DNA of 64,000 nucleotides, from NCBI GenBank assembly GCA_032622095.1, contig CP136062.1, positions 154,812,875-154,876,874 on the forward strand, given 5' to 3'. Within the stretch, counting starts at the first letter, position 1; every line of letters starts with the position of its first letter. This DNA comes from Siphonodentalium dalli. Lineage: Eukaryota; Mollusca; Scaphopoda; Gadilida; Siphonodentaliidae. Below are positions 1 to 10,764 of this stretch, one piece after another. The position numbers and the translations under genes were made by a program. Under the pieces are notes generated by a model. It was given only the letters and a program-made list of their open reading frames with translations, did not search any database and was not told where the DNA came from.

Positions 1-279
1 AGACTTGTCGTTTGGATGTTCTTGTATTTGCTTGATAACAATTTCCATATTTTCCTTCAACTGTTTGCACTTACTGTCAAACCATGCACGTTTTCTTCTG
101 AGTTTATTGTTGTTTACGATTATTCTCGATGCAAATTGATTGAGTAATATAAATAACTCGTTCAAGTGGCAGGTTGCCGCTTCTGTGCGTTCAGCGTTTT
201 CCGCGTAAATTGCATGAATTTGTTTTGTGCACGAGGTTTGTAGAGTATTCCTCGTGCTGTATATCAACTGTTCTCGAAC

Positions 280-650
280 CGACTTAGGGTGGATACACAC
301 ATGCATGTAATGTCTGTATGTAAAATCCATGTATTTTACATGGTCACACCAATCATTGATAGCATTAATCGCCTGCGCGCGATCGTTCCATTTTAACAGG
401 CGAGACCAGTGAGTAGTTTTTAGCCAAAATCAAACTAACTGTTATCAAGAGATTTCAGGCCAGTCATAAACATGACTTTTTTCATGGGTGCCGAAATAAA
501 TAAATCCTGTCTGATATATGTTGCTGTTTTTCACGAGTTTTAGTTCATTTCGAAAAGTGGATTTGAGTCCGTCGATTTTATACTTGATTTGTTTCTCGTC
601 ATTTCTTGGAAACAGGGTCATCCAAAATAAAAATGAAATGTGCAGACTTT
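280..650. repeat. dispersed repeat, copy of 20262-20632
   Basis: Bases 330-645 match 20330-20632 almost line by line, including the segments ATGTTGCTGTTTTTCACGAG and GGAAACAGGGTCATCCAAAA. The first about 35 bases (GGTGGATACACACATGCATG) appear at 20285-20320 and 22440-22465 in the opposite orientation, so this motif is probably a terminal inverted repeat of the family. No coding potential is seen. Bases 1-280 hold nothing I can assign. Confidence 0.7.
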
Positions 651-783
651 TGAAGCTCTTTTAGCACGATTGTGATACATGAGTGTTTAATGTCCCACAC
701 ACTGACTCCCAATTTGATCTCGTCCAGCAAAACCCGAACGGCTCTCTGGCTCCTCATTTTGGAAGTGCTATATTAATACACAT

Positions 784-1330
784 GCACTGCCAAAAATATT
801 TTCTCAATTCAGGAAAAAAAAAATCTTGAAATGAGATATTATCTTGGGAGAATAGCTAGAAAAATAAGAAAAAACATATTTTCTAGGTCAAGAAATGAAA
901 GGGTGGGAAAATTTCTTGTCTGAGAAAATTTCTTGTCTGAGAAAACACAGTAATCTTAGTAAGAAAATCCTAGTAAAAAAATCTTAGTATAGATTTTTTT
1001 TCTTAATGTAGGAAAGATTGTTTTTCTCACATAAGTTTATTTTTCTTGAAATAAGATAAGTTTAAGATACTGCGATTATCTTGGGAGAATAGCTAGAAAT
1101 TTAAGAAAGCTATACAATTAATCTAGAACAAGAAATTATATTTTCTATAGTTAGAAATATCGTCAAGATATTTTTTCTTAAGTGATGCCAATTTTTTCTA
1201 GAATGAGATTTTCTCAAGCAGGAAAATAAATCTAAGTAAGGAAAACAAGTTTTCTTAACTAGGAATATTTTCCCCAATTAGGAAAGATATATTAGAAAAC
1301 AATTCTTAATTAAGAAAAACATTTAATTTT
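784..1330. repeat. AAGAAAATTTTCTT-type low-complexity MITE
   Basis: The stretch begins CACTGCCAAAAATATTTTCT and is built almost wholly from short variants of AAGAAAAT and ATTTTCTTG on both strands. The block 18530-18852 is the same family and finishes with TTTTTGGCAGTG, the complement of this start, so the family terminus is CACTGCCAAAAA. The opposite end is not recognisable here. It is probably a non-autonomous DNA transposon that has decayed into simple sequence. Confidence 0.6.
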
Positions 1331-1445
1331 AAATTAATATATAATTTCAATTGTGTTTTTAAATATACAATTGACATTTATTCTGAATATAAAAACTTCT
1401 TTGTAAATATCATTGTTAAATGTATAATAGAGACAATAAGGGGGC

Positions 1446-1938
1446 TTAAAGGCACGGGAGGCCTTATAGTTGTCAAAAATATTCATATTTGTTTCAATCA
1501 CCGTAAACAGAAAAACATTAAAACGCATACAGTTTTGTTCATATATACCATGACCATCGCGTAAACAGCATGCTATCATAAAGACCTACCTAAGCAGGAG
1601 CCTGATTGTGTTACAGAAGGCAGCACAGTGTTACTGGCTAATCACACACAAATGATATAAATGCTCTTTATTCGTTCCATATCAAAATTCAGCAACATTG
1701 AACGCTCTTTATGTTTACCATCATAATATAAACAAACACCAGGAAAGTACCTTTTTATGCTTTTGTTTACATAAGAATGGTCAAGCATATGACAATAACA
1801 TACTGTTTATGCGATATTTCTTATTTGTATACGGACAAAGTCTGTCTGCATTTTAATATTCTTTCTGTTTGTGGCGGTTTTTGACCGGTGGAAATATTTT
1901 CACAGCATACCCACCGCCAAGGCCTCCCGTACCTTTAA
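1446..1938. mobile_element. TTAA-flanked MITE, AGGYACGGG family, copy 1
   Basis: TTAA at 1446-1449 is followed by AGGCACGGGAGGCC, and the far end reads GGCCTCCCGTACCT followed by TTAA at 1935-1938. The inverted termini and TTAA flanks are what piggyBac-type transposases leave. The same termini, flanks and internal segments (ACACACAAATGATATAAAYG, GCTCTTTATT) recur at 48350-48874. No transposase frame is present, so it would be non-autonomous. The superfamily assignment rests only on the TTAA flanks. Confidence 0.75.
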
Positions 1939-2634
1939 ACTTTAAATATCAACAATATTTCGTTACAGTTATGGGTTTCTAAAATTGCAAGTGGCCAAAC
2001 AAGATACTGTGTACATTCGCGAAATGAAACTATACAAAGTACCTGTATCTTGTTCTGCCTCTTAAAATTGTATAAACCTATATACGCAACAAAAAATATA
2101 TTGATTGCTAATAATTACATCCCGACACATGATTTTCAATATATTTATAGAAAGAGTTACCTCAAATCTGTCGGTTGCAAAAAAAATATATAACAATTTC
2201 TGTTATTTGAGTATCCAGTTCAAACGATAGGAAAAAAAATCATCACACATGACAAAACAAGCACTGTATGTGCCTTAATAAACATCGTAACCCTGTATTT
2301 TTAAATGCACATATTCTAGGACGGGTGATGTGTAATAAACAGAAAGACACTTGTATTAATGGATTTGTTGATACGGCACTTGTGCCATTGAGGAAAGATA
2401 GAACTCTAGGGTGTGCTGTTAATTCCGTCATTGTGCGCTAGCACTCGTGTCATATCAACAAACCCATAAACAAAATTGTGTAATTCTGAGTATATACAGC
2501 ATGGTTTCAATAGCTGTTTCATGAATCATGCAGATTGCAGGTTTACTGTTCAGGTACTAGCCCAAGTCTTTTCGGTATGCAACAACTTGAGATATCGAAT
2601 ACAGTAATGCCCCGAGTATAATTGACTCCTGAAA
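1939..2634. other. no assignable feature
   Basis: A+T-rich sequence with no splice-flanked open frame and no repeat that I could match within the window. Confidence 0.5.
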
Positions 2635-2783
2635 CACAGTAGAATTATGGGTAACTTTTCAGGATTTAGTCGGAAATATGGCTTGTTGCCATTCATCGGA
2701 AAGCTCTCTGAGAGCTTTCCGATGAATGGCAACAAGCCATATTTCCGACTAAATCCTGAAAAGTTACCCATAATTCTGCTGTG
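2635..2783. mobile_element. near-perfect hairpin MITE (CACAGCAGAATTA ends)
   Basis: Two 74-base arms are identical as inverted repeats apart from one T/C difference in the sixth base. They meet at a one-base centre at 2709. Termini are CACAGTAGAATTATGG and its partner ending CTGCTGTG. A deleted relative lies at 52588-52682. No clear target-site duplication is visible. Such near-identical arms mean either a recent insertion or gene conversion between arms. Confidence 0.85.
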
Positions 2784-2989
2784 GTTAAGGAGTTGATTAC
2801 TTAGAGCATTACTGCAGTTGAAACTGTTTTGGATCGAGTCCTGTACGGCTACTCTTCTATAACCTCTCAAGATTTTGAAGTGTTGAATGGGTCACAATGA
2901 ATCGCTCAATTAAACAATCGCAACGGTGTTGAGTGTTTTGCTTATCGCTCACTATTTACTGCTGTATATAAACAAACGATTGACTCACA

Positions 2990-3340
2990 CAAAGTGTGTT
3001 TTGTGGATAATAACGCATTCATATGAACATTATCCTATACTATTAGTATATTCTTGGGAAACTTTTTGTAAATGTTATTTATAAATTATAACCTATAACG
3101 AAGGCCATCCATTCCTTTAAGTTCCAAAGATATAAGGAGAATCACTGCATTTTAATTGCATACCGCATCCATCGTGGTGCTGTTTTGTGTTCAAGTGACA
3201 ACCTTACCATGGTGTTGGAAATTACTGCAGTGTAATACCACAGCATTACCTGGGTAACACCACGTTAGAGATGGTCAATTACTTTAAGTATATGCAGGTT
3301 TGAAATCATCACGCTTGGGAAAGGCTGCCCTCTATGTTCC
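2990..3340. repeat. diverged dispersed repeat, related to 11160-11380
   Basis: The two stretches share an ordered series of short blocks: an ATACTGC/ATTACTGC block, a GTGGTATCACC-type block, GGTCAATTA followed by TTTTGAGGATAG or TTTAAGTATATG, and a CCTATA block. Divergence is high and the boundaries are uncertain. Bases 2784-2990 and 3341-3554 hold nothing else that I can identify. Confidence 0.4.
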
Positions 3341-3554
3341 TATAAAAAAGCGTCACTTTGACCTAATCTGACGAAATACTGGTAGTGCTACAATCAAGAT
3401 AACTTCAACCCACAATTCTGGGCGTAAAGTCCATTATAGAAGAGTATCGGGATGGGACTCGGTCCAAAACAGCATCAACCCAACCGATACCACAAGTTGT
3501 GGACAGGGAAAACTTGGTCTAAACAGGTACTAGTACATGCATGTATTACAAGCA

Positions 3555-3915
3555 TTAAAGGGTACACTAAATCCGGCCATTTATGAGACCATCTCCTTGT
3601 ATACTCAACAGAATATATGCAACAAATGTATTTGTTAAAATGTATATGGGAGAGGGGCGGATTTAAGTTGTTAAAACTTGTGCCCCGATCCCTTGTGTAA
3701 TATTATATTACAATAAAATATGTTTAAACAAAAAAACAAATGAATGAATTTGCCCCATGGATAAGTGCAATACCTGTGTGCTCTATGAACAATGCAAACA
3801 TGGTATTTATAATGATAATGAATTATTGGCTGGAGTCATAAATTAATTTTCATTATAATTTATACCATGTTGTTTGCATATATTCTGCTGAGAATAAAAG
3901 GAGATGCTCTTAATG
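3555..3915. mobile_element. palindromic TTAA-type MITE
   Basis: TTAA at 3555-3558 is followed by AGGGTACACTAAATCCGG. The block GAGACCATCTCCT with TATACTCAAC near the start returns inverted as AATAAAAGGAGATG near 3895, so the element is palindromic. A second copy at 25878-26097 ends GGATTTAGGGTAC...CCCTTTAA. The right end here is degenerate. No ORF is seen. Confidence 0.55.
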
Positions 3916-4559
3916 CTCAGTGTAAAACACTGCAAATATGGAACTTAAAGAGCTTTTGTCTATCTTCTACTGGAAACAACTGTTAAATTTATTAAGACTT
4001 TATCAAGTCTTTTCACAGTATATAGTCTCCATGTTTAATAGTATAGCACTAGTACTCACTAGTATTTCCAGACTTTTTGTGATAAAAATGCGGATAAAAG
4101 TGCAGAATTCTAAATTGATGCATTAAGTTGCAGAATTTTAAATTGATGCATTACGTGCATGAGCGGCTTTAGAGTTCTTTGAAGTGCGGTCATGCAAAAT
4201 AACATAAAAGTTTGTAAAACAAGGTACATGTACATACTATGATTATAGCGGTATGAAGTGTCTGGAGCACCTTTGATGGATAAAAGCGAATGTATACAGG
4301 CCTTAAAATTTTGCAAGAATCAAACTATAGCATTTCTACATCAAATCAGCTGCTTTTTACCAGACTCAAACGAAGAATCATGATTCTGACTCTCATCACA
4401 CTAAAATCCCTACAAAATAATCTACTGGTGTGCAGATATTTCATGGAGTGTTTCAAATCATTTTAAAGGGACCCAAGGCACTCAATAGTGAGTAAATATG
4501 CCAAACATATAACATACAACGGTTCGTAAAAACATCACCACTCAGAAAAACATGAATTC

Positions 4560-4750
4560 CTGATTCCTATATTAATTATTGAAAGTTTTCCAATAACGAA
4601 ATTTCTCCTGTTGGAACCATTGCTATGTAAACAAAACTGTTACAGTGATTTGTCAACAAACATTGCTACTAGTAATCGCGTAGAAGGTTAAACATATTTT
4701 AGTCTATTAAAATATTATTTTCAGAATATTTTTCAATGCTTTGGCCATGC
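4560..4750. repeat. dispersed repeat related to 18150-18480
   Basis: It shares GTAAACAAAACTGTTACAGT and GATTTGTCAACAAA with 18190-18225 and 18312-18345, followed by a common TTTTCAGAATATTT block. Copy 1 abuts the MITE at 4756. Between 3916 and 4560 I see nothing assignable. Confidence 0.65.
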
Positions 4751-4755
4751 AATGT

Positions 4756-5017
4756 TTAACCCTTTCATGATGGGAGCTGCGCTGGTACAGCATTAAAGAT
4801 CATGTACCAGTGAATTCTTGTATATATGCAAGTCTCACATAGGAAGCCTCATATGTATAAGAGAATGCACTGGATTACAAGGTCAAGGTAAATATTGTTA
4901 GGCCATGTATTCTCTTATATATGTGAGGCTCCATTTTGGAGACTCGCAAATATAAGAGAATGCATTGGCACAGGGTTTTAGCAACATTTCAAGAATCTCC
5001 AGTCATGGAAGGGTTAA
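4756..5017. mobile_element. TTAA-flanked MITE, CCCTTTCATG family, copy 1
   Basis: TTAA (4756-4759) plus CCCTTTCATGATGGGAGC at one end, and CTCCAGTCATGGAAGGG plus TTAA (5014-5017) at the other. The interior has stacked inverted repeats of TCTCTTATATATGYGAG and its complement, with GCATTCTCTTATAT and AAGAGAATGCATTGG. TTAA flanks and CCC termini are the piggyBac signature. Related copies lie at 11389-11634, 15883-16013, 25156-25394 and 30599-30788. It is non-coding. Confidence 0.8.
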
Positions 5018-5466
5018 GTTTTTATTAAACTTTGGCATCTTATTGGACTTATTCAACATTGGATGGTAATGTCACTGTAACAGTGATGTTTATCAGAATT
5101 GCTAGCATGCAATGACATTCTTTCATATAAATTAATTAACTCACAGAATATCGAAAGACCAGATGTGAGTATAATATAAATTTATCACCCCATTTTATGC
5201 AGGGATACAAAAAATAAAGATAACATATGTTATGCTTTAAAGTCAGCATGGACAATTAAAGGTAAACAATCTGAATTGATGGTCTCCATACCATCAGATT
5301 CCAAGAACAACATTTCTTAATCGATTAAATACCAAAACATAATGCTAACTAAGTACTGTCAACTCTAGTGTAACATTTTCCAAAACATGTTATATATCAA
5401 CATTTTGTTCATCGCAACTTGGTATCAAGATTAGGTCAGTCGACTCAGTCGGCTTGTTGAATATTT

Positions 5467-5630
5467 GCTAGGCCGGGAAATATTCAAGGCGGTGAAAAAT
5501 AACAGATTTCAAAAATTTATATTTTGTAACTCAGAACTTTAAAGGGTGTGTTGACTGTGTTCCTCGACTCGAATCAATTATTTTTACCCCCGAAGCCAAA
5601 GAAATAGTAATTGAGGAGCGTGAACTCGGA
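5467..5630. repeat. dispersed repeat, copy of 35301-35452
   Basis: Begins GCTAGGCCGGGAAATATTC and shares AACAGATTTCAAAAA, a GGGTGTGTT block, and a TTTTTACCCC(C)GAAGCC block followed by GAAATAGTAATT with the second copy. Boundaries are approximate. No coding is inferred. The rest of 5018-6774 has only short direct repeats of ACATGTATACAGTACATG near 6360-6400. Confidence 0.6.
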
Positions 5631-6774
5631 TTATCTATCTTTAAATGTGCATGTATGGTACATGTATAAGCCACTTTAAGCTCCTTGTACAGATTACTTG
5701 GTGATACAGCAGGTTGACAAAGATAAAGGAACATTAGAATATTTTGATTCTGTTATGGATTTTAAGGCCTGTATGTGTACATGAATCTGATTATATTGAC
5801 ATACTGCAATAATATGTCACTTAAAAGTTCATATCCTTCAGATAAGCTCAGAAACAAGGCTTGAGACTGTTGTGCTTTGTGTGGAGATTTGAAACTGGTA
5901 CACCTCCAAATTCTGGTCAATGTAGTATGAAATATAAAAAAGTTTATGCATACACTGGATGCCATAGTGCACATTTTCTGAGACTCGATGAAGCATACAA
6001 GTACATGTCTGTTGTAGAATTGAATTCACTAACTTCACTTGCCAAGATTTTCATCACATAAGTCTGATAAAATGTAGAGGTCACTGATCGGTCTCCATCA
6101 AGGAAGGAATGCATACATATATGTGTCATTTTTGCCTTTGATGAACACATTGATCGTCATTTGGTTATAAATTAAAGCCTCCCCTTCGCTGCAGTGTGCA
6201 CTAGTTACCAGGTAAGCATGGTACTGGATTCAGTGCATACCGTCCGTAGGTATACATATGGTACATGTGTATAGCCAGGAGACCCAGGACTCACTGTCAC
6301 ACAGCAACAACACACATGTCATCACCATTGTCATGCATGGACGAATACTGATAACATCTACAGTACATGTATACAGTACATGTATCCAGTACATGTACAC
6401 CGAATAACATTTGAAATCCTTCCTCATCCAGTCTTGGACAGAATTAATAATATTGGTATTAAGGGTCACCATGCAGTGTCTGCAAGAAGCACTCTGACAG
6501 GAAACATGATTCTATGATTGGTTATCAGATAATCATATCAGGCCTTGAATGAAATTTTGATGTCTCAATCCAGTCAAGCAGCTCCTCCTGTCTGAAAAAA
6601 AAAGATTTTAATGCTTGTAATGACATCAGAAAAGAGGAATGACTGATCATATATTATTAAGATACATCATCCAAATTGATCACCCGGGGGCCGAGTTATA
6701 ACAGTAAATTATATCCATTCAAATGCTGCATGATGGTCAGAAACAGCTACAAATACATGTACCGGTATCATATA

Positions 6775-7101
6775 CCGGTGTAACAGATATCTCCCCCTGG
6801 ATATATCCCCCACTCTGGATACCCCACCCCCCCCCATGAATGACTAAAATAAAATTTCACTCATTTGATATATGTTACTTGAACAAACAAAAATAAAAAA
6901 TAAAAAAACAAACTTAAATCTCATAAAACATTTCTTTCTGGCCATTTCAGGGTCAAACGATATTAAATGAGTGAATTTTCTTTTAGTCATACATGGGGGA
7001 AAATGCCCAGGGTGTGCGAGTGAGATATCTGAGGAAATTCGCAAATACACTCCCCCATGGAGGAAGATATCCAGACAGGAGGAGGTGACGTGTTACACCG
7101 G
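6775..7101. mobile_element. palindromic MITE with CCGGTGTAACA ends
   Basis: Left end CCGGTGTAACAGATATC and right end GTGTTACACCGG are inverted. Internally ATGACTAAAATAAAATTTCACTCATTT at 6839-6865 is mirrored by AAATGAGTGAATTTTC and TTTTAGTCAT at 6965-6990. The right terminus directly abuts the CAGAGGCGG terminus at 7102, so one element either inserted exactly at the edge of the other or used that end as its target. Confidence 0.65.
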
Positions 7102-7731
7102 CAGAGGCGGACTGGGCCAAGAAACCGGCCCGGGAAATTAATATAATACCGGCCCATCTGTTTGGGGGGGGGGGGGGCGTCCAGTCCACCTTGGAAAATT
7201 CCAACTGCACACCCCCCCCCCCCTTTGAATCAAAATCAGACCAAATACATATTTTTGCATAATTCCATTTGCACCCCCCCCCCTTGAATCAGATGCAGAC
7301 CAAATACATGTTTTTGCATTTTGCATAATTCCATTTGCACCTCTGGTCTAATATCATATATATTCATAAACCATGGTTCTATATATTCCCGGTATGAGAC
7401 CATTCAGATATTTTTACCTGAAAAATTGCATAAAATCTAACGGTCTCCAGACAAGAAGCTCGCAAATCCTAGCATCTCTATATAGACTGGCATCAACTGA
7501 AGCGTTCCTATTTTGTTGTAAATTTCAATTGGGGGAGGGTCCGGGAGGGTTGTGTGAGATTTTTTTGGGATTTACAGCTGGAATTTCGAGATTAACGGGG
7601 TCTTTACGTGGTGTTATATGATGCTGACAAGTTCATTTAATGACAAACTTACGATTAGCCAATTCGGCTGGTTAAACAACACATGTGGCGGCCCATGTCC
7701 GGAGTTTTCCCGATCGGCCAGTCCGCCTCTG
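7102..7731. mobile_element. hAT-like MITE, CAGAGGCGGACTGG ends, full copy
   Basis: Left terminus CAGAGGCGGACTGGGCC and right terminus GGCCAGTCCGCCTCTG are inverted repeats starting CAG, as in many hAT elements. The length is 630 bp. No 8-bp target duplication can be read because the right flank is a poly-C run. It contains several poly-G/C tracts (7157-7178, 7214-7224). An inverted, end-truncated copy is at 10124-10764. No transposase frame is present. Confidence 0.65.
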
Positions 7732-8172
7732 CCCCCCCCCCCCCCATCGTCACATTATGCTCACATGGGGAACCTGCCAACTTCCCAATTTAGGTAACTT
7801 CTGTCTTTCCTCGCCGGTTTTCCGCTTCTCGGGTGATATATATTTATATATATATATATTGGCAGTACACAATATCCGAAGTAAAACATTTGACATGTAC
7901 AATAATTTCCGAATCAATATATTCTTAGAAGAGTGCCATCTTATTGAATACACGGCAGGTTAAACAACACATGTGGCGGCCCATGTCAGTTTCATTTGCG
8001 GCCCAAGTTGTGGTTTGGGCCGCCCAACCACATATACCCCCCCCCCCCCCCCCCCCCCAAAACCGTAAAAAAAAACCCTCGGATTCTCGCTTGATAGAAA
8101 ATCACGTGGAATCAGAATTTTTCCGGCCCATCGGGAAATTTCCCGGTCTCCTGATCGGCCAGTCCGCCTCTG
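7732..8172. mobile_element. second CAGAGGCGG-type segment, mirror of 9491-10123
   Basis: It ends CTGATCGGCCAGTCCGCCTCTG at 8172, a hAT-like terminus. Bases 7925-8160 (including TTAAACAACACATGTGGCGG, CATTTGCGGCCCAAG and TCGCTTGATAGAAAATCACG) are the reverse complement of 9491-10090. At 8036-8058 a poly-C run stands where the mirror copy holds the 9618-9995 insertion. No protein-coding signal is seen; reading frames here are repeat shadows. Confidence 0.6.
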
Positions 8173-9480
8173 GGTGTGGGAGATTCACTGTAAACAGCTG
8201 TATATGAATTTCTGTGAATACTATTTGTCATGGATGTTAACATTGACATGTAAATAGGAACGACTCATTTTGGGGTCATTCAGCAAAAAAAACATGGCTG
8301 CCGGTCACCAGCCGGTGGCCATCTTCGAATTCAAAATTCAATCCATTAGCATGAGCTACAAGCTATACTGTTTGTCTGATCATCATGAAATTTGTCATTT
8401 CTGTTTTATAAATACCGGTATTTCTCTTATTGTAATGAGTTTTAAGCCAAACTCATTGCAAAAACAGTCAAACGACTTGCAGGAAAAAAACATTTTATTT
8501 GCGGAAAAAAATGTTTGTTGGTCCCATCAAGTTCAACCACCCATCCACCCCGGCATACGTGCCCAGAAATCCCCCCCTGACATGATGGCCAATATTTTTA
8601 AAGAAGTCAATCCGCAGTATAAGTGGTATATACTGGTATGTGTGATATTTGACATGCAGAAGTACTAGTTTGTGCTGCTATCTTCTAGTATACATAATTA
8701 TGCTTGTATAATATACAGTATAATTTGTTCAATTCCCCAATGATTATGTATAATTGTGTTTACTAGTATATGCATGGAAATAGAGTATTTGTGAACTCAC
8801 CTATTCAAGTAAAGATGATAAAATCAAATGTTGTATTGACATTTGGGGTGCCACATTGCCCCCCCCCCCCCCCCCCCAGGGGGGGGTCGGAAACAAATTT
8901 CAGGCATGTATGGCATTTTTTCCCTTTCGAACATTTTTTGTACCCACCCACCCCCACCGCCAAATTTGTTTCCGTTTTCGGCAGTTTTTTCCGACCATAT
9001 TTTTTACACCCACCCCCCTTTTAACACTAAAACAGAGATTTGCGGGGGGAAATTCACTGTAAACAGCTGTATATGAATTTCTGTGCATACTATTTATCAT
9101 GGATGTTAACATGGACATGTAAATAGGAATGAGTCATTTTGAGGTCATTCGGCCAAAAAAACATGGCTGCCAGTGGCCATCTTGGATTTCAAGATTTGCA
9201 ACAAAATACAACACGATAACTGCCTGCAGTCAGTTTACCAGTTAGAATTACATTATTTCTCTCATTCAAAGTGGTTTTGAAGCCCAACTCATTGCCAAAA
9301 CACTAAAAAAACAAGTAGGAAATTTTTGTTTTAGTTGCGGAAAAAATTGCTTGTTGGTGGCTTTGACCACCCACCCACCCCGGCATACGTGCCGGAAATT
9401 TTTGTTCACCCCCCCCCCCCCCCAAGCTGTTTAAATTGCCTTAAAACATTTTACAAATATATGATATTTACAAGACCAAT
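8173..9480. repeat. direct duplication of about 0.47 kb inside the inverted pair
   Basis: Bases 8185-8560 and 9047-9400 are direct repeats: both begin TTCACTGTAAACAGCTGTAT, pass through CATGGATGTTAACAT, AAAAAAACATGGCTGCC and GTGGCCATCTT, and finish near CCCGGCATACGTGCC. Between them lie a long poly-C/poly-G block (8860-8887) and CACCCACCCCC-type tracts. The 132-codon open frame at 8270-8668 lies entirely in this repeat and has no splice context or recognisable domain. Confidence 0.65.
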
Positions 9481-9490
9481 ATGATATCAT

Positions 9491-10123
9491 ACCTGGCCGA
9501 TCGGGAGACCGGGAAATTTCCCGATGGGCCGGAGGCCAGAATAATTCTGATTCCACGTGATTTTCTATCAAGCGAGAATCCGAGGGTTTTTTTACGGTTT
9601 GGGGGGGGGGGGGGGGGTACCCCGCTGGACAAAACAAGTGTCCATTGGCACCGCGGTGTATTTGCCGTTCGGCCGCGGTGTCAGAATTTGTAACTGCAGT
9701 TGAGCACCGCGGCCGAACGGCAAGTACACCGTGGCCCAACAGAAAGTACACTGCGGCCGAAAGGCAACTACACCGCAGCCGAACGGCATGTACACCGTGG
9801 TTAGATTTCTGGTTTGTATCGTCTTTTTTCAGTTGAATGAACGTACACCGCGGCAATTACACCATGGCCGAACGGCAAGTACACCGCGGCCCAACTGTAG
9901 TTAGCCGGTGGAGCCGCGGTGTAGTTGCATTTCAGCCACGGTGGCAATGCTAACTGCACCGCGGTTAGGTGGACACTTGTTTTGTCAAGCAGGGTATATG
10001 TGGTTGGGCCGCCCAACCACAACTTGGGCCGCAAATGAAACCGACGTGGGCCGCCACATGTGTTGTTTAACCAGCCGTGTATCCAATAAGATGGTACTCT
10101 TCTCACATAAATTCATGAGGGCA
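9491..10123. mobile_element. inverted copy of 7732-8172, carrying a nested insertion
   Basis: Begins TGGCCGATCGGGAGACCGGG with the outer CAGAGGCGG lost, and runs as the reverse complement of 7925-8172. It is interrupted by the minisatellite element at 9618-9995. Its right edge meets the intact CAGAGGCGGACTG terminus at 10124. Confidence 0.6.
9618..9995. mobile_element. nested foldback element with CCGCGG minisatellite
   Basis: Inverted ends are TACCCCGCTGGACAAAACAA and its partner (TTGTTTTGTC...AGCAGGGTA, ending 9995), each continuing into AGTGTCCA. The interior is a G+C-rich minisatellite of about 22 bases built on CGAACGGCAAGTACACCGCGG, with units in both orientations. The related mirror segment at 8036 lacks this whole block and has a poly-C run instead, which supports insertion (or loss) as a unit. 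The base composition contrasts sharply with the A+T-rich surroundings. Confidence 0.7.
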
Positions 10124-10764
10124 GAGGCGGACTGCATGGCCGATCGGGAGACCGGGAAAATTCCAGACGTGGGCCACCACATGTGTTGTTTAACCAGCCG
10201 AATTGGCTAATCGTAATTTTGACATTAAATGAACTTGTCGGCATCATATAACAACACGTAAAGACCCCATTAATCTCGAGATTTTAACGGTAACTCCCAG
10301 CTGTAAATCCCAAAAAAATTCTTACGCACCCCTCCCCCAATTGAAATTTACAAGAAAATAGGAACGCTTCAGTTGATGCCAGTCTAGTTTATCGGATTCA
10401 ATATTTTCTTGTATAGTTTTCAAAATGTTCTCACCCCGGGCCGAACAACCATGAACAGCCCGGTGTGTCCTGGTCTCTTGTCCGTAGCCGTGTGCATTTG
10501 TCTGGAGTTAGACCGCTAGATGTTAGAATTTATGCAATTTTTCAGGTAAAAATATCTGAATGGTCTCATATCGGGAATATATAGAACCATGGTTTGTGAA
10601 TATATAGGATATAATAGGCCAGAGGTGCAAATGGAATTATGCAAAAACATGTATTTGGTCTGATTCTGATTCAAGTGTGGGCGGGGGGTGCAGTTGGAAT
10701 TTCCCAAGGTGGACTGTGGACACCCCCCGAACAGATGGGCCGGTATTATATTAATTTCCCACAC
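10124..10764. mobile_element. hAT-like MITE, inverted truncated copy of 7102-7731
   Basis: Starts CAGAGGCGGACTGCATGGCC. It follows the reverse complement of 7150-7731 through CCAGCCGAATTGGCTAATCG, AAATGAACTTGTCGGCATCA, CTTCAGTTGATGCCAGTCTA and CCGGTATTATATTAATTTCC. It then breaks into a poly-C run without the expected GGCCAGTCCGCCTCTG terminus. The long minus-strand open frame 10516-11139 overlaps this repeat and shows no domain. Confidence 0.6.

Noticed and set aside
5838-6150. Overlapping ORFs on both strands around 5.8-6.15 kb
   Set aside because: Short, mutually overlapping on opposite strands and without recognisable residues or splice sites.
8270-8668. 132-codon ORF
   Set aside because: Entirely inside a directly duplicated repeat whose second copy (9047-9400) does not keep the frame.
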